NCBI GenBank assembly: GCA_015233015.1
Contig: JADFYO010000005.1
Coordinates: 31,645 to 95,644, forward strand
Source of the DNA: Nitrospirota bacterium
GTDB lineage: Bacteria > Nitrospirota > Thermodesulfovibrionia > Thermodesulfovibrionales > Magnetobacteriaceae
Length of the DNA stretch: 64,000 nucleotides
Direction of reading: 5' to 3'
Position numbers and translations under genes: made by a program
Shown: positions 40,380-48,626 of the stretch, one piece after another
Layout: each line of letters begins with the position of its first letter
Position numbering within the stretch: the first letter of the stretch is position 1
The notes under the pieces: model-generated
What the model was told of the DNA's origin: nothing
Database searches by the model: none
What the model saw: the letters and a program-made list of their open reading frames with translations, nothing else

Positions 40380-42280
40380 CCATTTGTCTCATATATCTTA
40401 TAGTTTTCGCCCCGGCATGTATCGTCATAGACCTTGTGGTACACATTAAAGGCTCTATCATTTACCGCAAAACGGCCTCTTTCGTATCGGCTTACAACGA
40501 TGAAGTCTATATTGTATCTTTTAATCAGGTCATAGTCTCCGGTTGAAAATATTTTTCCGATTGCATCCTCACGTCCAGGCCTCTCTGACCCTGTCTCATG
40601 GTTATATGCCCCGTCAACGACAGCCCTCCCTGTGAGAGACGGCACGAAGTGAACCATGCCGTTATCTGTTAAAAATACGGCTTTTACAGGGGTATTGCCC
40701 CTTATCCACTCTGCCGCCTTCCTGTCGCACGCACTAAACAGCACCGAGTATGGCCTCGTAAAGATGCCATAGTCTTCGACTGCCATAGGCAGCACCCCGG
40801 ACAGCAGTATAAGGGCAATTATGGCCGCCTTTGCTGTTATGCTTTTCTTTTTGAAGATTGTCCAGCTCAGATTACCCATAAAAATGGACAGACATAGGGC
40901 AAAATATAGGAAAAACTTGTTGCTGTCGCCCCAGTTTGGCGTAAAACGGTAAAAATTTATTGCTATAAAATAAAAAACGTCGATAATTATGAACACCATG
41001 AGAAAAATGTTTTTACTTCCCGATATGAAAGAAAAATCCCTGTTCTTTTTGAAATAATAATACGCTGATACGCTGCCGAATATCAGCGCCGGTCCAGCCG
41101 CCCTTATCCAAAACAATAATCTGGCAATTATTGCCGAATTGAGTACCATCATTTGATTAATGCCGCCTCCAAGTTTATGCACGTCAAATCCCGAATACGC
41201 GGCGCTCCTCTGCCCTGACATCATTAATAATATTTGAACCACACCCAATAAAACCGGCCAAAGCGCCATTAATGTCCTTTTTCTCTCAGGACACATATAC
41301 AAAGCGGCCAGACACACTACCGGGCACACGACAAGAAAGCTGTGTATGTGAAATAAGGGCAGTAATCCGGTAAGAAACGCAACCCCAAAGAGTCTCCTGT
41401 GGTCAATCTCATTCTGCCTGACGAGAGTCTCATACAAAGCGGACAAGATTATCAGCGACGCGGGAAACCCGAAAAGAAACGGCCTCTGCGGCTGGAAGTA
41501 ATTTGTGGTTATATCGAGAAAATTGAGAAAAAAATGTAGCATTTGCTCCCTTACACTAGACCATGACGTAATATCAAAAACTGTGTCAGGGGCGGGAAAG
41601 CCGGCTGCGGAGAACGACACATTAAAGCAGCCTATATGTCCCCCTATAAAAAACAGGGCTGAAAATACAATCCTGCCCTCTTCCTCTAAGATTATTTTAT
41701 AGAAGTGGTAGAGAAGGCCGGTTAAGGCAAAGCTGAACATGAGCTGCGGGATTTGAACTGACCAATAAAGACTAAATCCACCCATATGCAAAACTGCCGA
41801 CTGGAAGTTGACAAGATAATGATAACGTAAAACCTCCCCCGCGCTCTGGGGATTGCCCGGCGGGAATGCCATATTGTTAACGAACGACGAGACCATAGAC
41901 ATGTGATAGGATATATCCACATAATTTCCCAGAAATTTTATGCTGCCGTCTGCCGCCTCCCAAAGGCCAAAGACAAAGAACGGCATAATTGCCGCTATAA
42001 TTAAGGCGTGCGAGAGGGATATCATATAACTCGCACCTCTTACAGATAGTCTGCCGCGATAGCTCAGGTCAAACAGGGCCATAGAGACGATACTAATAAC
42101 TACGGCCATTTTATTAAATCCCATAAAGTAAGACAAAATAAAGACGAACCATGTGGAAATCAGAGTTCCGGTGATTATGGAAAAAGACAGCCTGACCCAA
42201 AAGTTCTCAGAAAAGACAAACAAACGCTCTATGACCAGTCCTGACAGCAAAGAGACAATTAAAAAAGTTACGCCAGTCAC
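40331..42280 (-). CDS. multi-spanning membrane protein, GT-C glycosyltransferase-like
   Basis: The 649 residues carry about 12 hydrophobic helices and a C-terminal soluble part (about 560-649). A long extracytoplasmic loop early in the chain contains DISYHMSMV and PPGNPQSAGEVLRYHYLVNF, the position where GT-C enzymes carry their acidic catalytic motif. It is the last of four genes in a glycan-type operon. The start is the GTG at 42280, the first base of the flanking inverted repeat. No strong Shine-Dalgarno is seen. Sugar donor and acceptor are unknown. Confidence 0.75.
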   Translation of the reverse strand: MTGVTFLIVSLLSGLVIERLFVFSENFWVRLSFSIITGTLISTWFVFILSYFMGFNKMAVVISIVSMALFDLSYRGRLSVRGASYMISLSHALIIAAIMPFFVFGLWEAADGSIKFLGNYVDISYHMSMVSSFVNNMAFPPGNPQSAGEVLRYHYLVNFQSAVLHMGGFSLYWSVQIPQLMFSFALTGLLYHFYKIILEEEGRIVFSALFFIGGHIGCFNVSFSAAGFPAPDTVFDITSWSSVREQMLHFFLNFLDITTNYFQPQRPFLFGFPASLIILSALYETLVRQNEIDHRRLFGVAFLTGLLPLFHIHSFLVVCPVVCLAALYMCPERKRTLMALWPVLLGVVQILLMMSGQRSAAYSGFDVHKLGGGINQMMVLNSAIIARLLFWIRAAGPALIFGSVSAYYYFKKNRDFSFISGSKNIFLMVFIIIDVFYFIAINFYRFTPNWGDSNKFFLYFALCLSIFMGNLSWTIFKKKSITAKAAIIALILLSGVLPMAVEDYGIFTRPYSVLFSACDRKAAEWIRGNTPVKAVFLTDNGMVHFVPSLTGRAVVDGAYNHETGSERPGREDAIGKIFSTGDYDLIKRYNIDFIVVSRYERGRFAVNDRAFNVYHKVYDDTCRGENYKIYETNGRSTEAANRRQPKFSR

Positions 42281-42388
42281 CGGAGTACAGAAGCCGCCAA
42301 CGAGCGGCAGCCCAAACTAAATAGATAAAACATGTGCGAGAACAGGGGTGAAGGGGGATTATCCCCCTTCGTCGTTAATCCTTTTATA
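42280..42388. repeat. 109-bp inverted repeat, copy 2
   Basis: Reverse-complement partner of 40271-40379, ending exactly at the start codon of the membrane-protein gene. Read on the plus strand it encodes STEAANERQPKLNR and a stop, nearly the C-terminus of that same protein (STEAANRRQPKFSR). It is therefore a displaced gene 3' end plus terminator. Confidence 0.9.
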
Positions 42389-42401
42389 TTGCTTAGCATC
42401 G

Positions 42402-44081
42402 CTATTTCCTTTTTATTTTGTAGAGCGCAAAGGTCTTGTTTTGTACTGTGTAATAGCTAATCTTCTCGCAGTCGTAAATAGTAAGCATATCGTCGCAGAA
42501 TTTCCTTTGCACGGGATTATCCACATTACACCAGTAGTTATAGTGGAAATAGACGTTCTGACCATACCGGTCAAAGAAGAAGTTCATCCTGTCGCGGTTA
42601 TAGGTGAGTGTGGAGGTCTGGGCGGCATTGGTGCCCCAGAGTAAAAACATACCTGGATTGTGTGTAAGGATTACGGAGTTTTCCCTGTCAACCATTGACA
42701 TCATTTTCTTAGCCTCTACATAGTCAGCCCTGCACTCCCATGCCTCCTCTCCTTCTGCCCTTATGTAAGGCAGGTGGGCAGAAAAGGCAATAAAAATGAT
42801 AACAGCGGCCGCGGCAGTGAACAATTTACTATCGGAATACGCTGCCCCTATCCGGTATAATCCCAGTCCGGCAAGCAGCGAAAGCGGCATGTATGAAACT
42901 ACCGAGTAGCGCACATCCTGTCCATAACTGTAACTGCCGGCATAAAAAGTCAGAAACACGCCCCAAAGCAGCAAAAACCATGTTACAACTATAAGCCGCT
43001 CTTTCAAAAAATCCTTGGTGTAAACAATTCCAAAGGCAGCCAAAATAGTAAAGAGCATGGGAAATCTCTTATTGTCTAAATAAAACATACCATTGCTCTT
43101 TAAATTATTCAACATAAAAGAAAGCGACATCTTATCGCCGCTTGCCCCCCAGCTGTCACCCCTTACCGAATATAAATGCAGCACATGTGCAAGGACCAGC
43201 ACCAATGACAGCAGCATAAACAGGTAAAACTCCCTGGTTTTCAATATCTTCCAGTCATAAAGCACAATCGCCAGCAGCACTACCGGCACAATCAGCACTG
43301 ACTCAAACCTGAACTGTAAGGAAAATGGCAGCACCACCGAGAGCAAAAACAGCGCCGATATAGTCTTTTCTTTAAGGAAATGCAGCAGCCACAGCAGTGC
43401 CATGCCTGTAAACAATGCAGTTGACGGCTCTACGGCGGTCGTATTGCCCCACATAATATTATGTGGAATTAAGACATATATCAGCGACGAAAACAGAGAC
43501 ACCCGAATATCCCCGAATAAATAATGGCCTATCAGAAACACTACAACCGCCGACATACAGAAAAACAGGTTGTTCAACAGAAAGCCCAGCGTCTCGGAGC
43601 TGCCGGTCAGCCTGAACATCAACCCAAGAATAAACGGATAGGCATAGGGCTGCTTGTTAAACTCGTCGGTCGTGCACTTATATAGCCCGTAGGGGCTGCC
43701 GCCGTCGTTACACATGCTTGCCCTGTCCATAAAGCCAATATTCTGCCCTATATTCAGATAGATGTTCTCGTCGTAAAATATCCTGTGCACCCGCGGAACC
43801 ATAAAACACGCGGCGATAAAGGCGAATAATACAATGGCGGACAGATAATACTTGTGGGACTTTTGCATCGTTGTAAATACAGATAAAAGCGTCTTATAAT
43901 TAACGGCAGCCGCAACGGCAATCAGGACAAAATTTACTTCAAGCCATATAGGAATCAGCTTTATGAGGCGAAGCCTGAGCGCGTCGGCGTCAAGTCTCGT
44001 CATATAAAATACAAAGGACGCAATAGCCGCCACTACTACCAATGCCGCTATGAGCCAGCCATTTTTTTTATTCACTGTCAC
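42402..44081 (-). CDS. GT39-family (PMT/ArnT-like) membrane glycosyltransferase
   Basis: A 559-residue integral membrane protein with about 11 helices. After the first helices, RIFYDENIYLNIGQNIG carries the Asp-Glu pair expected in the first periplasmic loop of GT-C enzymes. Long helical blocks follow, and a soluble C-terminal tail (about 470-559). These enzymes move sugars from polyprenyl-phosphate carriers to proteins or lipids on the outer face of the inner membrane. The start overlaps the carbamoyltransferase stop as ATGA, so they are coupled. Confidence 0.85.
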   Translation of the reverse strand: MTVNKKNGWLIAALVVVAAIASFVFYMTRLDADALRLRLIKLIPIWLEVNFVLIAVAAAVNYKTLLSVFTTMQKSHKYYLSAIVLFAFIAACFMVPRVHRIFYDENIYLNIGQNIGFMDRASMCNDGGSPYGLYKCTTDEFNKQPYAYPFILGLMFRLTGSSETLGFLLNNLFFCMSAVVVFLIGHYLFGDIRVSLFSSLIYVLIPHNIMWGNTTAVEPSTALFTGMALLWLLHFLKEKTISALFLLSVVLPFSLQFRFESVLIVPVVLLAIVLYDWKILKTREFYLFMLLSLVLVLAHVLHLYSVRGDSWGASGDKMSLSFMLNNLKSNGMFYLDNKRFPMLFTILAAFGIVYTKDFLKERLIVVTWFLLLWGVFLTFYAGSYSYGQDVRYSVVSYMPLSLLAGLGLYRIGAAYSDSKLFTAAAAVIIFIAFSAHLPYIRAEGEEAWECRADYVEAKKMMSMVDRENSVILTHNPGMFLLWGTNAAQTSTLTYNRDRMNFFFDRYGQNVYFHYNYWCNVDNPVQRKFCDDMLTIYDCEKISYYTVQNKTFALYKIKRK

Positions 44082-45784
44082 GTTGGCCTTTCCACCATGA
44101 AGTTTCCAATCGCCATATATTCGTTGTTTGTATCGATGAATGTCCTTACCGCGTCCTCAGGGGTGCAGACCAGCGGGTCGCCGTGAAGATTAAAGCTGGT
44201 ATTTAGGACAACGCCACTGCCGGAGAGGTTTCTCACCTCCACAAGGAGTTTATAAAATAGTCCGTCCCGTTCACTTACCACCTGGGGGCGGCACGTACCG
44301 GAGAGGCTGACAACACCTTTCATTTCAGAGGCCGCGCTGTCGGCTATCCTGTATCCTCTGGTCATAAATCTGTCATATGGCGGCTGAGGCGCAGACCTCA
44401 TCAACCGAGGAAAGTTCTCCTCCAGTACCGAAGGGCAAAAGGGCTGATACCAGACCCTCATTTTTAGTCTCAGGTTCAGGTGATTTTTGATTTCATCTGA
44501 ATTGGCTGCCGCCAGAATGCTTCGGCTGCCAAGCGCCCTCGGGCCGTACTCCATTCGCCCCTGAAACCAGAAGACTATCTGCCCGCTGACTATTAATCTG
44601 GCCGTCTCGCCGATCAGGTCATTAATATTTTCATGCTTTATATATCTCAGGTTGTATTTATTTAAGGCGGCGGCAATCTCTGATTCGCTGAATTCCGGCC
44701 CGAAGAACACGTTCTTAAAGTCATATCGCGAAATTCCGTTTAAATCATAGTTAGCGGCCATAGCCGCACCGAGGGCAAGGCCGCCGTCTCCCATGTGGGG
44801 AAAAATAAAGCAGCCTGCGACCTCAGGCAGTTCATCCACAAGCATGTTGACCCTTATATTTGAAAACACTCCGCCGGCCAACGCCACATTGTCGCAGCCC
44901 GTTGCCTCGAGGGCGTTTCTGACGAGCTGCACTACTTTCACCTCGAGCGTCCTCTGTGCCATAAAGGCAAACTGCTCCGAGGGATAGCGCCATAGGATTT
45001 TCTTTAATTTTTCGTACATCTCTAAAGAGCCGTACCTTGCCGACACCTCAATTCCCCGCACCATGAAGAAATCCATGAGCGGATTTTTGGCGTCCTCAAT
45101 GGGATAGGCATAGTCGGCAAGGGCCATGACCTTCCCCTCGTCTTCCAGTTCGCGCATGTTCAGGAGATTTGTAACGTGCTCAAAAAATATTCCAAAAGAG
45201 TTCCTGCCGCCAATTGACGAGATTCTGGTCAACTTCCCATCTTCGAACACGCCGATGCTCCCTGAGAGGCCGTCTCCAATGCCGTCAAGCGTGAGGACGA
45301 GGCACCTGTCAAAGCCGGAACAAAAGGCCGCGGCCACGGCGTGGCAGTGGTGGTGGTCATAGTGCAGCAGTGAAATTTCCTTAAATCCCATAGCCATCAG
45401 GCTTCGTTTAATCAGCGCGTTGCTGGCAAGAAGGGTTGCCCTTGACGGGGGTATTTCGGTGAGGAAATATTTTGCCTTCTTTTTAATGGTGGAGAACTTA
45501 CCCTGTTGCGTCTTACGTCTTCTTATCATGTAGTACTGCTCTTTAAGGGAAGGGAAGGCGCGTGTCAGCGTCTTTGCAAAATCAGTAGTGGAGCTGCTCA
45601 CGTAGTCAATATCTGCCGGACTTAAATTAAGGTAATCTAAACAGGCCTCAATGGAGAGGGAAGGGAATCCCGCATCCAGCTTACGCCTCGAGAGGCGTTC
45701 TTCGTTAATGGCAAACTCGATGGTGCCGCCGCTTATCACGGCCGCCCCGGCGTCGTGCCCGTCCCAGATGCCAAGTATTGTCAT
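44078..45784 (-). CDS. carbamoyltransferase (NodU/CmcH family)
   Basis: The 568 residues match the family that transfers a carbamoyl group to sugars or antibiotics. The N-terminal Kae1-like domain begins TILGIWDGHDAGAAV and contains HDHHHCHAVAAAF-type metal ligands (YDHHHCH) and DGIGDG. The C-terminal domain shows RMEYGPRALGSRSI, YQPFCPS and LNTSFNLHGDP. It sits directly after the radical SAM gene (stop and start adjacent) and before a GT39 gene. It probably decorates a surface sugar. Confidence 0.93.
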   Translation of the reverse strand: MTILGIWDGHDAGAAVISGGTIEFAINEERLSRRKLDAGFPSLSIEACLDYLNLSPADIDYVSSSTTDFAKTLTRAFPSLKEQYYMIRRRKTQQGKFSTIKKKAKYFLTEIPPSRATLLASNALIKRSLMAMGFKEISLLHYDHHHCHAVAAAFCSGFDRCLVLTLDGIGDGLSGSIGVFEDGKLTRISSIGGRNSFGIFFEHVTNLLNMRELEDEGKVMALADYAYPIEDAKNPLMDFFMVRGIEVSARYGSLEMYEKLKKILWRYPSEQFAFMAQRTLEVKVVQLVRNALEATGCDNVALAGGVFSNIRVNMLVDELPEVAGCFIFPHMGDGGLALGAAMAANYDLNGISRYDFKNVFFGPEFSESEIAAALNKYNLRYIKHENINDLIGETARLIVSGQIVFWFQGRMEYGPRALGSRSILAAANSDEIKNHLNLRLKMRVWYQPFCPSVLEENFPRLMRSAPQPPYDRFMTRGYRIADSAASEMKGVVSLSGTCRPQVVSERDGLFYKLLVEVRNLSGSGVVLNTSFNLHGDPLVCTPEDAVRTFIDTNNEYMAIGNFMVERPT

Positions 45785-47224
45785 CTATTTTACCGCGATA
45801 ATATCCCTGAGAAATTTAAAGGCTGACAGGAGGGTGACGCCAATATGACGAGGGTTCATCAGCTTTAAAATACCGAGAATAATCCTGGGCCGCAGGTAAA
45901 ACTCCCTCGCCGCCTGTGCCCTGATTTGTTCAACCTCGACCGGTGTGATGGTCTCCAGAGACATTACCGCTTGTTCCTGACGAAATCCAGAGAAATCAGC
46001 GGCACCCTTGAGCCACCCCTCCTTTGATGCCTGTTCATAGAGCGCAGACCCGGGAAACGGTACGGCGCAGTAGAATTGGGCGAAATCAAGTTCAAGGGCA
46101 AGCACCCGCTTCATAGTTTCGTGTGCAGTAGCAGGAGTTTCATGAGGAAGGCCGAATATTATGTGTGCAGAGGCCAATATCCCAGCCTTCCTGGTCAGCG
46201 ATATAATTTCATCAAATCGGTTCACCTCTATGCCTTTCCTTACCCCTCGTAGTATGTCCGGGTCAAAAGATTCTATCCCATAGCTGACCATCCAGCATCC
46301 GGACTTTTTCATCAAGTATAGTAATTCTCCATCTACGGTGTCAATTCGGCTGTTGCAGACCCATGACACGTCTAAATTGCTGTCGATTATGGCGTTACAG
46401 AGCGCCCTGACAAACGCGGGATTAGCAGTAAAGGTCTCAGCCCAGAAGAAGAAATCCCTTATTTTAAACCTCTCAACGGCCTCCCTCATTTCCCTTACTA
46501 TAAGCTCAACCCTTCTGGTTCTCAGCTTTCTGCCGTAGTAGGTGCTGCTTGTGCAAAAGGTGCACGGGAAATGACAGCCCCGCTGAGGCATCACCATAAG
46601 AAACGGCGTGTTTTTTAAGGGAAGCCTGTAAGAGTTTACATTTATCAGGCTCCAGTCGGGAAAGGGAAGCGCGTCAAGGTCAGAGAGGAATCCCCTTGCC
46701 GCGTTTCGCGTAATCTGACCGTCGGAGTTTCTGAATGTGACGCCGGCAACGGCCGCAAGCCTGTTCTGGCCTCTCTGATTTTCGAGGGCGTTTATTATCT
46801 CCATGATTGTAATTTCCGGTTCGTTTCTGACAACTATATCCAGAGCGGGGGTCTGCTCAAGCGACTGCTCGTCAAGAACGGTAACATGGGTTCCAAAGAC
46901 AATTGTATAAATGTTGGGATTGAGTTTTATTATTATAGATGAGAGTTGTAGATCGCTCTCAATTGACGGCGTTGCCACACTCCAGATCGCCGCGTCAGGA
47001 CAAAATACGTTGATTAAGCGGGTCAGGTCATCGAAGTCTATGTCTTCTGCCGGACAGTCGAGGATTCTTACGTTATGGCCGTTTTCCTTGAGGAGCGTAC
47101 CAGCGTAAACTAAAGATATGGGCGGCCAGAGCGTCGTCCAGATGGCGCTCTGCTGGGTGCAGCGCCCCTCGCGGGTGAATTTCTCTCCCCGCGGGGAGGG
47201 AGGGTTAAGGAGCAGTATTTTCAT
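45785..47224 (-). CDS. B12-binding domain/radical SAM protein
   Basis: A 479-residue class B-type radical SAM protein. The N-terminal 150 residues form a cobalamin-binding-like domain (KILLLNPPSPRG, SLVYAGTLLKENGHNVRILD). The iron-sulfur cluster motif is C217, C221 and C224 in RGCHFPCTFC, followed by an elp3-like barrel. Such enzymes do methylations or rearrangements in lipid and natural-product pathways. It is the first gene of the operon with carbamoyltransferase and two membrane glycosyltransferase-like proteins. The substrate is unknown. Confidence 0.92.
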   Translation of the reverse strand: MKILLLNPPSPRGEKFTREGRCTQQSAIWTTLWPPISLVYAGTLLKENGHNVRILDCPAEDIDFDDLTRLINVFCPDAAIWSVATPSIESDLQLSSIIIKLNPNIYTIVFGTHVTVLDEQSLEQTPALDIVVRNEPEITIMEIINALENQRGQNRLAAVAGVTFRNSDGQITRNAARGFLSDLDALPFPDWSLINVNSYRLPLKNTPFLMVMPQRGCHFPCTFCTSSTYYGRKLRTRRVELIVREMREAVERFKIRDFFFWAETFTANPAFVRALCNAIIDSNLDVSWVCNSRIDTVDGELLYLMKKSGCWMVSYGIESFDPDILRGVRKGIEVNRFDEIISLTRKAGILASAHIIFGLPHETPATAHETMKRVLALELDFAQFYCAVPFPGSALYEQASKEGWLKGAADFSGFRQEQAVMSLETITPVEVEQIRAQAAREFYLRPRIILGILKLMNPRHIGVTLLSAFKFLRDIIAVK

Positions 47225-47330
47225 TTGTCTTTATATTGTATAATAAAGTTGTCGATAAATGAGCAACACAAATGAACCCAGAAATCGCAACAGGGGTAAT
47301 ACAGAAATGTGTTCATAGAAGAAAAAAGAT

Positions 47331-47420
47331 TCGAATCATCCTGAGCCTGTCGAAGGATGTTCCTTTAATTCGCATTTCCCCATAAATCGGGCATCCTTCG
47401 ACAGGCTCAGGATGATTCGA
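47331..47420. repeat. inverted repeat of the CATCCTTCGACAGGCTCAGG family
   Basis: Perfect 29-bp arms (47331-47359 and 47392-47420, with core CCTGAGCCTGTCGAAGG) face each other over 32 bases. Single arms or fragments recur at 57374-57471 and 59695-59720, so this is an interspersed repeat. Confidence 0.9.
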
Positions 47421-47436
47421 TAACTTTGACCCCATC

Positions 47437-47465
47437 TTGACTTGTGCATGGCACTATATTATTAT
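47437..47465 (+). promoter_or_regulatory. sigma-70-type promoter
   Basis: TTGACT and TATTAT with a 17-base spacer, about 25 bases before the Shine-Dalgarno of the 72-aa gene. Confidence 0.75.
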
Positions 47466-47497
47466 ATAAATGTATGGGTGTAGAAAGGAAGGTTAAC

Positions 47498-47716
47498 ATG
47501 AATAGTAAATTTGTCAGCGAAACAATGCAAGAGGTCTTTGAGAACTTAATGAGTACGCCAGCAGATCATTTGCGTGAAATGCTTGACAATGCGCGCGATA
47601 TGGGAATATCAGGTATTCTTGAGTACAAAAAGGCGCTGGAGGCCGCCGATGCTATGTCTCAGGGAGATGGTGACAGCCTGACGTTAAGCGGCAAAGCTGA
47701 AAAGCGCGGCACTTAG
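47498..47716 (+). CDS. small acidic helical protein, 72 aa
   Basis: The ATG at 47498 is chosen over an upstream in-frame ATG because AAGGAAGG lies five bases before it and a good promoter is upstream. The protein (SETMQEVFENLMSTPADHLRE...) is helical and soluble. No family is recognised. It converges with the glycosyltransferase gene. Confidence 0.7.
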   Translation: MNSKFVSETMQEVFENLMSTPADHLREMLDNARDMGISGILEYKKALEAADAMSQGDGDSLTLSGKAEKRGT

Positions 47717-47722
47717 AAACTG

Positions 47723-48409
47723 CTATATCAGATATTTCACCAACGAATATACATATCTGAACCATACCTTCGTCAGTCTGATTTTAGATGCTCCTGCCTG
47801 CCTCTTGTACTCATGTGTGGGGATTTCAACCAGCGTGAAGCCTCTTTTAATGGTCTTCATTATCATTTCCTGCTCGATAGTGGTTATATTTTCCTTTAGG
47901 GCAAGCCTTTTTGCAACATCGGTTTTGATTGCCCTGAACCCGTTTTGGGAGTCGCTGATGCTCACGCCGTAGCGCCAGTTTATGCAGGCCGTAATAAAAG
48001 AACTTCCCATCAGTCTGAAAAACTCGTCAAAGCCGCCGTGAAGCTCACTTGACCCGCCAAGAAGGCGCGAACCCGTAACGTGGTCGGCCTTGCCGTTTAA
48101 GATAGGCTCTATCAGACGGGGAATATCGTCGGGGTCGTGAGAGCCATCGGCGTCTATGAATACAATCAGCTCACCCGTCACATTATTAATCGCCTCTCTC
48201 AACGCCGCGCCCTTGCCCTTGCCGTTGTCCTGTATAATCCTCGCGCCGTGGGCAATTGCCACCAGTGCCGTATCATCTGCCGACGGCCCATTGACTACCA
48301 GAACTTCATCTCCGTACCTCCGGCACCCATCGATAACGCGGCCTATTGTCTTTTCTTCGTTGAGGGCGGGGATAACTATCGATACTTTCATCACCGGCGT
48401 CATTATCAT
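47723..48409 (-). CDS. glycosyltransferase family 2, polyprenyl-phosphate-hexose synthase-like
   Basis: The 228 residues form a single GT-A domain: VSIVIPALNEEKTIGRVI at the N-terminus, a nucleotide-sugar and metal motif FIDADGSHDP, then GSRLLGG and the C-terminal EMIMKTIKRGF. It lacks membrane helices, like dolichyl/undecaprenyl-phosphate mannose synthases. It would load a sugar on a polyprenyl carrier, the donor type used by the GT39-like enzymes nearby. The exact start is uncertain; ATG 48391 (MKVSIVIP) is also plausible. Confidence 0.88.
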   Translation of the reverse strand: MIMTPVMKVSIVIPALNEEKTIGRVIDGCRRYGDEVLVVNGPSADDTALVAIAHGARIIQDNGKGKGAALREAINNVTGELIVFIDADGSHDPDDIPRLIEPILNGKADHVTGSRLLGGSSELHGGFDEFFRLMGSSFITACINWRYGVSISDSQNGFRAIKTDVAKRLALKENITTIEQEMIMKTIKRGFTLVEIPTHEYKRQAGASKIRLTKVWFRYVYSLVKYLI

Positions 48410-48461
48410 ATGTTGCCACAGATTTAATTAAATATGCAAATTCCTGTTCTCAAAAAAATGC

Positions 48462-48490
48462 TTGACAAAACAAAATGATACTTGTAGAAT
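48462..48490 (+). promoter_or_regulatory. sigma-70-type promoter of the pilus operon
   Basis: TTGACA and TAGAAT with a 17-base spacer. The 130-base leader to the PilY1-like gene holds no gene. Confidence 0.75.
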
Positions 48491-48626
48491 AATAAGTGAG
48501 TATAATAATTATACAGGGTAGCGCGGCGAAGGTGGAAAATTGTATGATAAAAGGCAGAAAACGGTGAGGGAAGACATTATAGATTAATACCACTAACAGA
48601 CCGGTACAACAGAGAGGTATTTGAAG

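Noticed and set aside
40156..40461. 101-residue minus-strand frame at the end of queE
   Set aside because: It crosses the inverted repeat and the terminator palindrome; shadow of queE and the membrane-protein gene.
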